Assembly (NCBI RefSeq): GCF_022180385.2
Contig: NZ_BQME02000002.1
Coordinates: 2,134,501 to 2,198,500 of the forward strand
Source of the DNA: Paenibacillus sp. L3-i20
GTDB taxonomy: Bacteria > Bacillota > Bacilli > Paenibacillales > Paenibacillaceae
Reading direction: 5' to 3'
Length of the DNA: 64,000 nucleotides
In this document: in pieces, positions 7,283-15,751 of the stretch
Layout: each line of letters begins with the position of its first letter
Position numbering within the stretch: position 1 is the first letter of the stretch
Program-made: the position numbers and the translations under genes
The notes under the pieces: model-generated
Seen by the model: only the letters and a program-made list of their open reading frames with translations
The model's database searches: none
What the model was told of the DNA's origin: nothing

Positions 7283-8329
7283 TTATCCATTCAACTTTTG
7301 TTTCTGTCGACGGAGGGGAGGCCATTGAAAGTAGGTTGCCGCTCGCCATATCCATTCAAGTGGCCCCATTACGAAATACTTCAGCCAAATTACACTAAAT
7401 AACATTTGAAAAACAAGTATCCCTATACACAATGATAACGACTCCATGAGTCCAATACTTTTAAATAAATTCATCCAATGGCCAGCAATCAATACGAGTA
7501 CCGTCTGTCCGATATAGTTAGTAAGTGCCATCTTCCCCAATGCTTGCAATGGCTTTAGCAATTTGCGAATCCATTCTGCTTGCAGGAGTACAAGTAGAAT
7601 ACCGATGTACGCAAAGGTTACTAGCGAACTGTTCCATACACCTATTTTCATATAAGTTGACGCCTGTTCCATAATGGGATCATTGGTTCCTTCCAGTATA
7701 AAGAGCTGAAACGGAGCCGCAGGTGCATATTGATATTGATAAAATAGGCTTGCTGCTGCAAGTACTGTAATAATTATCGTACTTACAATTATTGCTTTAC
7801 GGTGCTTCGCTAGCTGCTCAATAAATGTAAATTGGCCTGTGGCAATCCCTAAAAGAATATAGGGTAATGGCAATAAACCTTTAATACCCATCATTGAAAA
7901 CAAAACTAACAACACAATGGCTACGATTAAGTTAATTTCTCTCTTCACTTTATACATTGGAAGCAAAAGCAATCCACATACGGCATATATCGTTAGTGCC
8001 TCACCCGGATGAAAGAAAGAATGAACAATTCCAAAACCAAATAATACAAGAAGTCTTCTTAAAAATAGCAAATAGCCATTTCTACCCTTGGCGTTAGCTC
8101 TCGAAATAAACATATAAAATCCAATACCGAACAGAAATGAAAAGATGCTAAAAAATCGAGCTTCAGCAAATAGATACAACATTTTTTGATAAGTCTCTCC
8201 AGCCGAATCGGGTGATGGTGTAGTAATGTCAAGCAGTGCAATAACATTTAGCAATAAAATACCAAGGAGAGCGAACCCTCTCAAAAAATCCAGTTCATCA
8301 ATGCGACCCTTAATTTCAAAACGTTTCAT
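7283..8329 (-). CDS. DUF418 multi-spanning membrane protein (YeiB-like)
   Basis: About 348 residues with eight or more hydrophobic segments. The N-terminal RIDELDFLRGFALLGILLLN and the C-terminal half (GKMALTNYIGQTVLVLI and GPLEWIWRAATYF) are hallmarks of the DUF418 family. The family is predicted to act at the cytoplasmic membrane, and no reaction is established. I choose the ATG at 8329 because AGGAGG lies 5 bp upstream. The longer start at 8347 would have the ribosome site inside its coding region. Expressed alone, with the phosphoesterase divergent. Confidence 0.87.
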   Translation of the reverse strand: MKRFEIKGRIDELDFLRGFALLGILLLNVIALLDITTPSPDSAGETYQKMLYLFAEARFFSIFSFLFGIGFYMFISRANAKGRNGYLLFLRRLLVLFGFGIVHSFFHPGEALTIYAVCGLLLLPMYKVKREINLIVAIVLLVLFSMMGIKGLLPLPYILLGIATGQFTFIEQLAKHRKAIIVSTIIITVLAAASLFYQYQYAPAAPFQLFILEGTNDPIMEQASTYMKIGVWNSSLVTFAYIGILLVLLQAEWIRKLLKPLQALGKMALTNYIGQTVLVLIAGHWMNLFKSIGLMESLSLCIGILVFQMLFSVIWLKYFVMGPLEWIWRAATYFQWPPLRRQKQKLNG

Positions 8330-8545
8330 AATTTCCTCCTGAGGCAAAAGTATTTCTCAATATTAATTTCATTTGTACAATCGAACCATCGATTTACCTT
8401 ACAAACATACAACAATACTGAAAGAATCAAACTCATTTTACAGATTAAAAGATAGTAACTCTATCAGAGTTGGTTACTCTACTTCAATTATGCTATAGTT
8501 TTATAACACTATTATTTCTATATTAAGAAGGAGCATACGCCCCAT

Positions 8546-9688
8546 ATGAATTTCCGTATCGTTGCAACGATTACCGCTTTCTTTTCATTCTATGGTGCAC
8601 TCGCAGCTTATATCGGCTGGAACGGCTGGCTTTTCCTTTCCGAATTAACGGGCATGAAACAGTCAATTCCCTATACTGCCATAGTTATCATTCTTGCACT
8701 TGCCTATTTGCTTGGACGAATGGGACAATCCACACGTCTAAGACCAATCGCTGAACCACTCAAGCTGTTAGGTTCCTATTGGTTTGCCATTTTGCAATAT
8801 GGGGTTCTTCTACTGCCAATAGCAAATATTGTGGCACTTTTGTTGAAGTCGAGCGGTGCTTCTAAAGAAATGTATATTATTGGAGTGGGAATAGCGGTAA
8901 TCGCAATTTTGCTCGTCCTTCTCTCGATAGGTTCCAGAAATGCATGGAGTCCCGTCATTCGTCATTATGAAGTAAATGTATCAAAGCAAGCAGGCAATAG
9001 AAAAACACTTCGTATCGCAATGGCATCGGATCTGCATTTGGGTACGGTTATTGGTAACAATCATCTGGAGAGGTTGATTTCGAAAGTAAACGAAATCAAT
9101 CCCGATATCATATTGCTGCCAGGAGATATTTTGGATGATGATCTAACGCCGTTTCTCCAGAAAGGAATGTCTGCGACGCTTAGTAAGCTCAAAGCTCCAC
9201 TCGGTGTGTTTGCAGTGACAGGTAATCATGAATATATCGGCAAAAAGGTTCCCGAATTCGTAAAAACACTCGAAGCTATCGGCATTCGAGTATTAATGGA
9301 CGAAACAGCAGTCATTGATAATAGCTTTATCGTTATTGGTCGCAAGGACAAAGTAGCGGCAAGCTTGGGGCCTAATGGCAGAAAATCGATTGCTGACCTG
9401 ATTGCTCCACTAGATCCTTCATTGCCGCTAATTATGCTGGATCATCAGCCGACAGATCTTATTGCCGCCGCTGACAACGGCATCGACCTTAGTCTTTCAG
9501 GACATACGCATCGTGGACAAATGATGCCAAATCATTTGATAACGAAACGAATGTTCGAACTGGATTGGGGTTACAAGCGAATAAAAGAGCTTAATGCGGT
9601 TGTGTCATCTGGCTTCGGCTTCTGGGGACCACCTATCCGAATCGGAAGTCGCTCCGAGGTTGTTCATATTGAAGTAAATTTTCTCTAA
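8546..9688 (+). CDS. Membrane-anchored metallophosphoesterase
   Basis: 380 residues. The first 135 or so form four membrane spans, followed by a calcineurin-like phosphoesterase domain with all metal-binding motifs: ASDLHLG (about 161), LLPGDILDDD (about 190), VTGNHEY (about 222), LDHQP and SGHTHRGQ (about 317). It resembles the YkuE group, in which the soluble domain hydrolyses phosphoesters with a di-metal centre. Substrate unknown. The start is supported by AAGGAG 12 bp upstream. A strong terminator follows. Monocistronic. Confidence 0.9.
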   Translation: MNFRIVATITAFFSFYGALAAYIGWNGWLFLSELTGMKQSIPYTAIVIILALAYLLGRMGQSTRLRPIAEPLKLLGSYWFAILQYGVLLLPIANIVALLLKSSGASKEMYIIGVGIAVIAILLVLLSIGSRNAWSPVIRHYEVNVSKQAGNRKTLRIAMASDLHLGTVIGNNHLERLISKVNEINPDIILLPGDILDDDLTPFLQKGMSATLSKLKAPLGVFAVTGNHEYIGKKVPEFVKTLEAIGIRVLMDETAVIDNSFIVIGRKDKVAASLGPNGRKSIADLIAPLDPSLPLIMLDHQPTDLIAAADNGIDLSLSGHTHRGQMMPNHLITKRMFELDWGYKRIKELNAVVSSGFGFWGPPIRIGSRSEVVHIEVNFL

Positions 9689-9695
9689 AACAAAT

Positions 9696-9736
9696 AAAAC
9701 TGCTCCACTGTCATAACAGACAATGGAGCAGTTTTT
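9696..9736. terminator. Bidirectional terminator between phosphoesterase and siderophore operon
   Basis: AAAACTGCTCCA pairs with TGGAGCAGTTTT around a loop of about 16 nt, with T runs on both strands, serving the two convergent units. Confidence 0.92.
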
Positions 9737-9760
9737 GTGTTAAATGTATACATGGAAGTG

Positions 9761-10801
9761 TTAGCCTTGGTTACGTGTACGATAAAGTAAATAAATAAAG
9801 AAAGGCGCACCAATTGCTGCAGTAAATACTCCAACTGGAATATCAAGCGGAAGAAATGCCACTCGGCCAATGAGATCCGCTGAGACAACTAGAATAGCCC
9901 CGATTAATGCACTTACAGGCAACACCCTGCTCATAACAGGTCCAATCAGCTTACGGGCCATATGCGGTGCGATAAGTCCTACAAAGCCGATGACACCACC
10001 AATCGAAACCGCTGAACCCGCTAGCGCAACACTAAGCAGCAGCAGCAAGAAACGATGACGCTGCACAGCACTTCCTAAACCTGTAGCCAATTCATCACCT
10101 AGCAGTTGTACATTAATGTGACGGGTACTTAAAGCAACAATTAGGAGTAGCCCCACTGTCCAAGGCAACAGCGTGAACACATTAGTCCATGTCGTTGCAT
10201 AGATCGTTCCGGTCAGCCATATGTATGCGGATGACGCAGAGTAAATAGGACTAAAGATCAGCAAGAACGATGTAAATGCCGAAAGAATCGATGCAACTCC
10301 TATACCAACAAGAACAAGTCGTATAGAGCTGACACCGCCCTTCCAAGAAAGAGCATAGACAACTAACGCCGCAATCAATGCACCCACCATAGCCGGGATA
10401 GGCAGTAGATGGACGCTGAACAGACCCGGAAAACGGGTTAAAAATAATACAGCACCTGCTGACGCCCCTCCCGTTATACCTACAACATCAGGAGCCGCTA
10501 GCGGATTGCGGACAATCGATTGCAATATCGCACCGGATACAGCTAAAGATGCGCCAATAAGCAAGCCAACAATTAAACGTGGAGAACGTAATGTCTGTAC
10601 GATAAAGATTTGTTCCCCATTACCTTTACCAAAAATTGCTCTCCATACTTCCATAGGTGTAATAAAACGCTCACCTAACATCAAATAAAGAGCTGAAATA
10701 AATACTAATAATAACAGTAATCCAATAACATAAATCGACGTAGAACGTTTCGGCTTTATTAGTACTGTGCTCTGCCCTGTAACCGCAATTCCTCTATTCA
10801 T
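9761..10801 (-). CDS. Fe3+-siderophore ABC transporter permease (FecCD family), second subunit
   Basis: 346 residues with about nine membrane spans and the FecCD signatures GAILQSIVRNPLAAPDVVG (from about residue 86) and GFVGLIAPHMAR near 270, which contact the ATPase. It forms a dimeric channel with the preceding permease. The gene overlaps it by 4 bp (ATGA), so the two are translationally coupled. It is the last gene of the Fur-type operon, and no ATP-binding subunit follows. The neighbouring binding protein implies a ferric siderophore, but the ligand cannot be read from sequence. Confidence 0.93.
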   Translation of the reverse strand: MNRGIAVTGQSTVLIKPKRSTSIYVIGLLLLLVFISALYLMLGERFITPMEVWRAIFGKGNGEQIFIVQTLRSPRLIVGLLIGASLAVSGAILQSIVRNPLAAPDVVGITGGASAGAVLFLTRFPGLFSVHLLPIPAMVGALIAALVVYALSWKGGVSSIRLVLVGIGVASILSAFTSFLLIFSPIYSASSAYIWLTGTIYATTWTNVFTLLPWTVGLLLIVALSTRHINVQLLGDELATGLGSAVQRHRFLLLLLSVALAGSAVSIGGVIGFVGLIAPHMARKLIGPVMSRVLPVSALIGAILVVSADLIGRVAFLPLDIPVGVFTAAIGAPFFIYLLYRTRNQG

Positions 10802-11811
10802 CGCTTCACCATCCCCTTTCTAGCAAGATAGATGAAGAATGGAGCACCTATTGCTGCCGTCATAAGACCAACCGGTACTTCAATCGGGAATAATATAAAC
10901 CGTGCTGCAACATCAGCAAGCAATAATAAGATTGCACCAAACAAAGCACTATATGGAATGAGCCACCGATAATCCTGGCCCACCACTTTTCTAGCAATAT
11001 GCGGAACAATAATTCCTACTAGACCTATTGGTCCTGACACAGCAACTGCACTACCAGCTAGCAGTACAACAAGCAATGCTGCAATAATTTTCACGGAAAT
11101 AATATGTTGACCAAGTCCCTTGGCTGATTCTTCACCCATGAGCAATACATTCCATTGCCTGGACATCAGAATTGCTCCGATCCAGCCTATACATAAATAA
11201 GGGAGCACTGGAAGCAAAGATTCCATCGATCTTCCCCCAACAGATCCAGCTAGCCAAAACATGACATCCTGCAAACCATTTTCATTCAGTACCAGCATTC
11301 CTTGTGTAGCTGATGAAAAAAGGGCTGTCATAGCTGCCCCAGCCAAAATAATCTTCAGTGGGGATAAGCTTTCCCTACCCAAAGAACCAAGAACATACAC
11401 ACAACCTGATGCGACTGCCGCACCTCCAAATGATACCCAAGTGAGCACATTCATGTCACGGACATTTAATATTGTAATAGCGAAAACGACTGCTACTGAA
11501 GCACCTGCATTAATGCCTAATATACTTGGGGATGCCATTGCGTTTCGTGTTACTGCCTGCAAAATAGCACCTGCTAGAGCAAGGCTTGCTCCAACTGTAG
11601 CTGCAATTAATGCACGCGGCAATCTTGAAGTTTGTACTACAACCTGATCCATATCAGTATTGTCATAGTTTTTGAATGCTCCAATGATGTCCTGCCAGCT
11701 AATAGGCAGAAAGCCATATTTCATGCTGCATAGAAAACTTACAACTAACACAAATACACTAATAAATAGACCAATCACTCTGTAGACGTTCCCATTTGTC
11801 AATTGTCTCAT
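10798..11811 (-). CDS. Fe3+-siderophore ABC transporter permease (FecCD family), first subunit
   Basis: About 337 residues with the same fold as its partner: nine or ten spans, GAILQAVTRNAMASPSILGINAG, and GLVGIIVPHIAR. I place the start at ATG 11811 (MRQLTNGN), preceded by AGAGGA. The frame is open up to 11874, but that extension runs through a hairpin (11851-11880) and would add a non-conserved N terminus, so it is probably leader. Cotranscribed with the binding protein upstream and coupled to the next permease. Confidence 0.9.
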   Translation of the reverse strand: MRQLTNGNVYRVIGLFISVFVLVVSFLCSMKYGFLPISWQDIIGAFKNYDNTDMDQVVVQTSRLPRALIAATVGASLALAGAILQAVTRNAMASPSILGINAGASVAVVFAITILNVRDMNVLTWVSFGGAAVASGCVYVLGSLGRESLSPLKIILAGAAMTALFSSATQGMLVLNENGLQDVMFWLAGSVGGRSMESLLPVLPYLCIGWIGAILMSRQWNVLLMGEESAKGLGQHIISVKIIAALLVVLLAGSAVAVSGPIGLVGIIVPHIARKVVGQDYRWLIPYSALFGAILLLLADVAARFILFPIEVPVGLMTAAIGAPFFIYLARKGMVKR

Positions 11812-11850
11812 GTTATTTCTGTTTCCTCTCATGGTTATGAATATACACGA

Positions 11851-11880
11851 AAAGAATGAGCCTCGAGGGCCCATTCTTTC
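11851..11880 (-). promoter_or_regulatory. Intercistronic hairpin between binding-protein and permease genes
   Basis: AAAGAATGAGCC pairs with GGCCCATTCTTT around a 5-nt loop with one mismatch. On the minus strand it is followed by a short T-rich stretch. In ABC operons such hairpins stabilise or separate the abundant binding-protein mRNA from the permease mRNA. This is inference. Confidence 0.5.
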
Positions 11881-11928
11881 ATGCTATAAATCCATGTTTT
11901 ATCCACGTATTATGTTAAAACAGTTGTA

Positions 11929-13224
11929 CTATTCTAGACCGAAGTAGAAGTAAAGATCGTCTAGCATAAGTTTTGCTGCCAATGGACCTGCAGACAAGTT
12001 CCAAGTTACAGCATTTACTTTATAGTAGTTACCTGCTTTAACGCCCTTCAGGTTTTTCCATAGTTCGCTGCTTGTCCACGTTTTTTGGTGTTTGTAGATT
12101 GCTCCATCGCCTTCCCAATCCGTTGTAAAGTCGAAGATGTAATCTCCATCAAGCAATCCAACTTGTTCATTTGAAGTAACTGGGATAATGTCTGTTTCCT
12201 TGTCTGCTGCAAATTTCACTTGCGCAGCAGGTGATTTAAATCCTAGATCTTTTAAGATCAAGTAAGCAAAACCGCTGTAGTAAGCACGTGCACTACCATT
12301 CGGGTTAACACGAATGATTGATACTGTTGAGTTTTTTACGTCTGCAGGCAATTTCTTTTTGAAGTCAGCAACGCTAGCATTCCAACTAGCCATAAACTTA
12401 GCAGCAACATCTTCTTTATTCGTTACTCTGGAAACAACGTCAACACTTTCTTGCCAGTCAGTGAACTCTTTAGTTACAACTGTTGGAGCAATTTTGCTAA
12501 GTTGGTCATAAATTTTTTCATGACGCCATTTTGAAGCAATAATTACATCTGGCTTAAGTGCAACGATAGCTTCAAGGTTCGGTTGTTGCTCGTCACCAAG
12601 TAGCTTTGTTCCGATTAGTTGAGGACGAATGTACTCATAGAATGGTTGTTGAACGATAGATTCAACAGCACCTACTGGTTTAATTCCCAACATTACGGAA
12701 GTGTCCACTGCTCCGTTGTACAATACAACAACACGTTTCGGAACAGCGTTTAGTTGTGCTGTGCCAAACTCATGTTTGAAAGAACGTTTTGTCTCAAGAA
12801 CAGCTGTTGATGAACCATTGTTCCAGTTCACCCATACACCTAGTGATTCACCAACAAAACGCAATGGCACAAGAAGGCTGCCTTTTTCATTAACTGGTGC
12901 TGCATCTAGAGTAACCGCTTTTCCATTGATTTTTGCATTTTTGCTGCCTTGTGAAAGCTCAACCGTTTGATTTCCTTTAACGATTGTTGCTTTTTTTGTT
13001 TTTTGATCGTATTTAACTTTACCGCCAAGTGATTCAGATATAGCGCGATAAGGAACCATCGTACGTCCATTTACAACTTTCGGGCTAACAGCAAAGCTTT
13101 GTGCCTTGCCATCGATCGTTACATTTATTTTTTTAGCTGCTGCTGTAGCAGCTGTAGCCGGTATAAGCGCCACAACAATTGCAAGACTTAACATAGAAAT
13201 AAATAATTTCTTCCGATTAAACAT
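11929..13224 (-). CDS. Siderophore-binding protein with N-terminal copper-amine-oxidase-N (stalk) domain
   Basis: About 431 residues. A Sec signal peptide (hydrophobic to about residue 24, ending ATAATAAAK) has no lipobox. Residues 30-145 hold two stalk-type repeats (GRTMVPYRAISESLGGKV and GSLLVPLRFVGESLGVWVNW). The rest is a class III periplasmic-binding fold for iron-siderophores (VPKRVVVLYNGAVDTSVMLGIKPVG..., LKPDVIIAS, ISKIAPTVV-type segments). Binding proteins of Gram-positives are usually lipoproteins, so this one may be held by its stalk domain or by the lipoprotein encoded just upstream. ATG 13224 is preferred, since AGGTGA lies 8 bp before it. The frame is open to GTG 13236. Confidence 0.9.
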   Translation of the reverse strand: MFNRKKLFISMLSLAIVVALIPATAATAAAKKINVTIDGKAQSFAVSPKVVNGRTMVPYRAISESLGGKVKYDQKTKKATIVKGNQTVELSQGSKNAKINGKAVTLDAAPVNEKGSLLVPLRFVGESLGVWVNWNNGSSTAVLETKRSFKHEFGTAQLNAVPKRVVVLYNGAVDTSVMLGIKPVGAVESIVQQPFYEYIRPQLIGTKLLGDEQQPNLEAIVALKPDVIIASKWRHEKIYDQLSKIAPTVVTKEFTDWQESVDVVSRVTNKEDVAAKFMASWNASVADFKKKLPADVKNSTVSIIRVNPNGSARAYYSGFAYLILKDLGFKSPAAQVKFAADKETDIIPVTSNEQVGLLDGDYIFDFTTDWEGDGAIYKHQKTWTSSELWKNLKGVKAGNYYKVNAVTWNLSAGPLAAKLMLDDLYFYFGLE

Positions 13225-13245
13225 TCTAGTAATCACCTGTCCCTT

Positions 13246-13821
13246 TTAATTTGTAAATGCCTGTTTTACTTCTCGTAACCCTTGGTAAAGCGAATAATCA
13301 AGATCAACAAGCAGCGTTTTGTCCAACTCTTTTTCTTTCACTACTTTGAGCAACTCACTAAGATCCTTATTAATTTGATCGTGGCGCTCTGCTTGATTTC
13401 TTGCTACTTCCTCTCTTATTGCCTTCCAGATCGCTGCCATACTGTCCCCTTGCCGAACTGCTTCTTCCTTATCGTCCGATTCTACTGCAATCTTGAACGA
13501 TTTAATTAGACTAGACATATCATTTAAAGCAGTAGGCATGTCCGTTATGTCTGCTGGAGCAATATCGGCGAAAGGATCACCCTTCTCGTTAGAAGAAGAC
13601 TTCCCCTGTGCAACGTTCCCTGATGCTGTTTCCTTATTGCCCGAACTTGATGTGCCGCACCCAGTTAATAAAATAAAGGTCAGAATCAGGAGCAGCCATG
13701 AGAAATTACGTTTTTCGTAACTGTCTACCTTTTTCTTTACTGAATGATTAATAATGATCTTACAACCCCCAGCCTTGTGTGAATGATAATCATTTTCATC
13801 ATTTATTGTACTAATCGACAA
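13246..13821 (-). CDS. Small lipoprotein of the siderophore operon
   Basis: A lipoprotein of about 165-190 residues. A basic segment, a hydrophobic run and the lipobox LLTGC are followed by a Ser/Gly/Asn linker and a charged, probably helical domain of about 110 residues. The first gene of the operon, 9-22 bp before the binding-protein gene. The start is unresolved: the only standard start codon upstream is TTG 13821, which has no ribosome site and puts a Fur-like box inside the gene. GGGGGT at about 13765 would instead serve an ATC or ATT start at 13752-13758. I do not recognise the mature domain. It may anchor or assist the unlipidated binding protein. Confidence 0.72.
   Translation of the reverse strand: MSISTINDENDYHSHKAGGCKIIINHSVKKKVDSYEKRNFSWLLLILTFILLTGCGTSSSGNKETASGNVAQGKSSSNEKGDPFADIAPADITDMPTALNDMSSLIKSFKIAVESDDKEEAVRQGDSMAAIWKAIREEVARNQAERHDQINKDLSELLKVVKEKELDKTLLVDLDYSLYQGLREVKQAFTN
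13779..13797. promoter_or_regulatory. Fur box of the siderophore operon
   Basis: GTGAATGATAATCATTTTC matches the 19-bp Fur consensus GATAATGATAATCATTATC at 16 positions. It lies just upstream of the lipoprotein's probable ribosome site, where bound Fe-Fur would block the operon. Confidence 0.8.
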
Positions 13822-13920
13822 ATTTCTTTTGTATACACGATATTGCCTTATTCATATGGACAAAAAAATCAATCGACCACTTTATGTAAACAATAGTTGC
13901 CCTGAAACGATAATATTGCT

Positions 13921-13957
13921 AAAATCTTAATTGATAATAGTTATCAATTAAGATTTT
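13921..13957. promoter_or_regulatory. Second Fur box inside a perfect 17-bp-arm palindrome
   Basis: TGATAATAGTTATCA (13932-13946) matches the 7-1-7 Fur motif TGATAATNATTATCA at 14 of 15 positions. It is the centre of a longer perfect palindrome, 17-bp arms 13921-13937 and 13941-13957 separated by TAG. It lies between the divergent uptake operon and the AraC-type gene and probably controls the latter. The arms extend beyond what Fur needs, so a second regulator such as the AraC protein itself could also bind. Confidence 0.75.
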
Positions 13958-13987
13958 TATATTTCTTTTGCAAAGGACTGTGTCCCT

Positions 13988-15577
13988 GTGAATAACAGCA
14001 CCTATCAATCTTGTTTTCCCGTTGCGCTTCACTCGCTTTATTATAAAGGAGGCTTTCGGTCAGAGCCTTTCGTACCTATTAACAGTACAATTGGAATTGT
14101 ACATAGCGGATTAGGGATGTTGTTTTTTGGCGATAACACCTCTAGTCCTCTCAGCGAGGGAGCATTTTTTTTCATTCATAGGGATGAAAGCAACTTTGAG
14201 TTAATGGCAGACCCTGGCAGCACTCTTAAATTCACCCTCGTTCAATACAATGTTACGCTTTTAAATGAAGATCAAGCCGCCGTATCCAGCTTATCGTTTC
14301 TCCATAGTGGAGGTATCGTTCACCAAGCTGCATCCGCTTTAACTGATACACTTCTTTCACATCTGCGACAGGCGATGAGTTCTAGCGGTGAATTAGGTTC
14401 CATGCACAGGCAGCTAACACTTTACGAGCTGTTGCTCCATCTGCATGCGCATCAGCGAGTAGCAAGCAGAAATGTAAATGATTCTATTCAAGCAACCATA
14501 CATTATATGGAGCAGCGACTTTCCAAGCCATTACAAATTAGTGAACTGCCTCAATTAGCAGGCATGACGCCAAGTTCATACTGTCGAGCGTTCAAGAAAA
14601 TGACTGGATTAACACCAGGCAATTATATGACCAAGCTCCGTATGCTTAAAGCCAAGGAGCTAATGACTAATGAACATGCAGCTTTAAGAGATATTGCAGT
14701 CACAGTCGGCTATCAAGATGAGCTCTACTTCAGCCGCGTTTTCAAAAAGACGGAAGGAATATCTCCATCAGTCTTTTTGAAGCGACGAGATCGTAAAGTA
14801 GCAGTCGTCAGCAGCCTTATTTTGCAAGACCACCTGCTAGCTTTAGGAATTCTTCCAATCGCTGCTCCAAGTTATCCGAACTATTTCACTACGCCCTCGG
14901 GATTTCCTAGTTATTTGCATGATCGTCTCGATGGAACAATCGCACTTAACGCAGAGAGCCCGATTCGTTCAAGCGATATAGTTAAACTATCTCCAGATCT
15001 CATCCTTCGAACGAGATTAAAGGATGATCTCAGCGATAAACATTGGGGTGAAGATGCTAGCGCCTTCTTTATCGATGATTCTACGAGCTGGGAACAGTAT
15101 TTCCGCAGAATCGCTACTCATCTTGATAGAAAGGCGGATGCTGAACGTGTAATTAGAGCAATGTCCATTCTTGAGCAAGACGCTAGACGCAAGCTGGAGC
15201 CTGTCACAAAGGAAGGAAAATGGACTATCGTTAGGTTTCTTCCAGGTAATTGCAGACTATATGGAGTTCGAGATCATGCGTTTACAGAACTATTTTACAA
15301 TCGGCTTCAATTTAAACCTGATGAACGTGTAACTCACGGTTCCTATATGAATGATGCATTTGATCATCTCGTACAGCTCGATCCCGATCGAATATTAATT
15401 ATTTGGAGCGAGGAGCCTGATGTTAATGAATTTTCATCCGACCCTAGGTGGCAGGAGCTGAGAGCAGTCAAAGGCAGTCAGGTCTATTATCCCGACAGCA
15501 GGGAATGGGATCCATGGGGACCTATTGGCAGAGAACAAATGATAAAAGCGATGCTCCGATACTTCGGAAGATTATAA
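13988..15577 (+). CDS. AraC-type regulator fused to a siderophore-binding-like domain (Btr-like)
   Basis: 529 residues in three parts: an N-terminal cupin-like sensing region (1-150), an AraC double helix-turn-helix at about 165-265 (LQISELPQLAGMTPSSYCRAFKKMTG and LRDIAVTVGYQDELYFSRVFKKTEGISPSVF), and a C-terminal periplasmic-binding-like domain (VAVVSSLILQDHLLALGILPIAA to the end). The same layout occurs in Btr of B. subtilis, which senses ferri-bacillibactin in the cytoplasm and activates its uptake genes. Here it is divergent from an uptake operon and next to two Fur boxes, so it probably activates that operon when the siderophore is inside. The start GTG 13988 has a moderate AAAGGA upstream. 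Confidence 0.9.
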   Translation: MNNSTYQSCFPVALHSLYYKGGFRSEPFVPINSTIGIVHSGLGMLFFGDNTSSPLSEGAFFFIHRDESNFELMADPGSTLKFTLVQYNVTLLNEDQAAVSSLSFLHSGGIVHQAASALTDTLLSHLRQAMSSSGELGSMHRQLTLYELLLHLHAHQRVASRNVNDSIQATIHYMEQRLSKPLQISELPQLAGMTPSSYCRAFKKMTGLTPGNYMTKLRMLKAKELMTNEHAALRDIAVTVGYQDELYFSRVFKKTEGISPSVFLKRRDRKVAVVSSLILQDHLLALGILPIAAPSYPNYFTTPSGFPSYLHDRLDGTIALNAESPIRSSDIVKLSPDLILRTRLKDDLSDKHWGEDASAFFIDDSTSWEQYFRRIATHLDRKADAERVIRAMSILEQDARRKLEPVTKEGKWTIVRFLPGNCRLYGVRDHAFTELFYNRLQFKPDERVTHGSYMNDAFDHLVQLDPDRILIIWSEEPDVNEFSSDPRWQELRAVKGSQVYYPDSREWDPWGPIGREQMIKAMLRYFGRL

Positions 15578-15695
15578 TGGAGTAGGAAAATATATATGTT
15601 AAAAAGCGCTATTCACAAGTAGTGGATTTAAATCGAAGCTGAATATAGTAAGAATGATGAGTTATAACGAAATTATTGCAACAATCTGCATGCAA

Positions 15696-15744
15696 GAAAA
15701 AAGACGGTCACCACTAGTAGATTTCTCTACAAAGGGTGACCGCC
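15696..15744 (-). terminator. Terminator of the bce operon
   Basis: GACGGTCACC (15703-15712) pairs with GGTGACCGCC (15735-15744). On the minus strand the stem leads into TTTTTTC. The 15578-15695 stretch holds nothing else recognisable. Confidence 0.88.
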
Positions 15745-15751
15745 TCGCATG

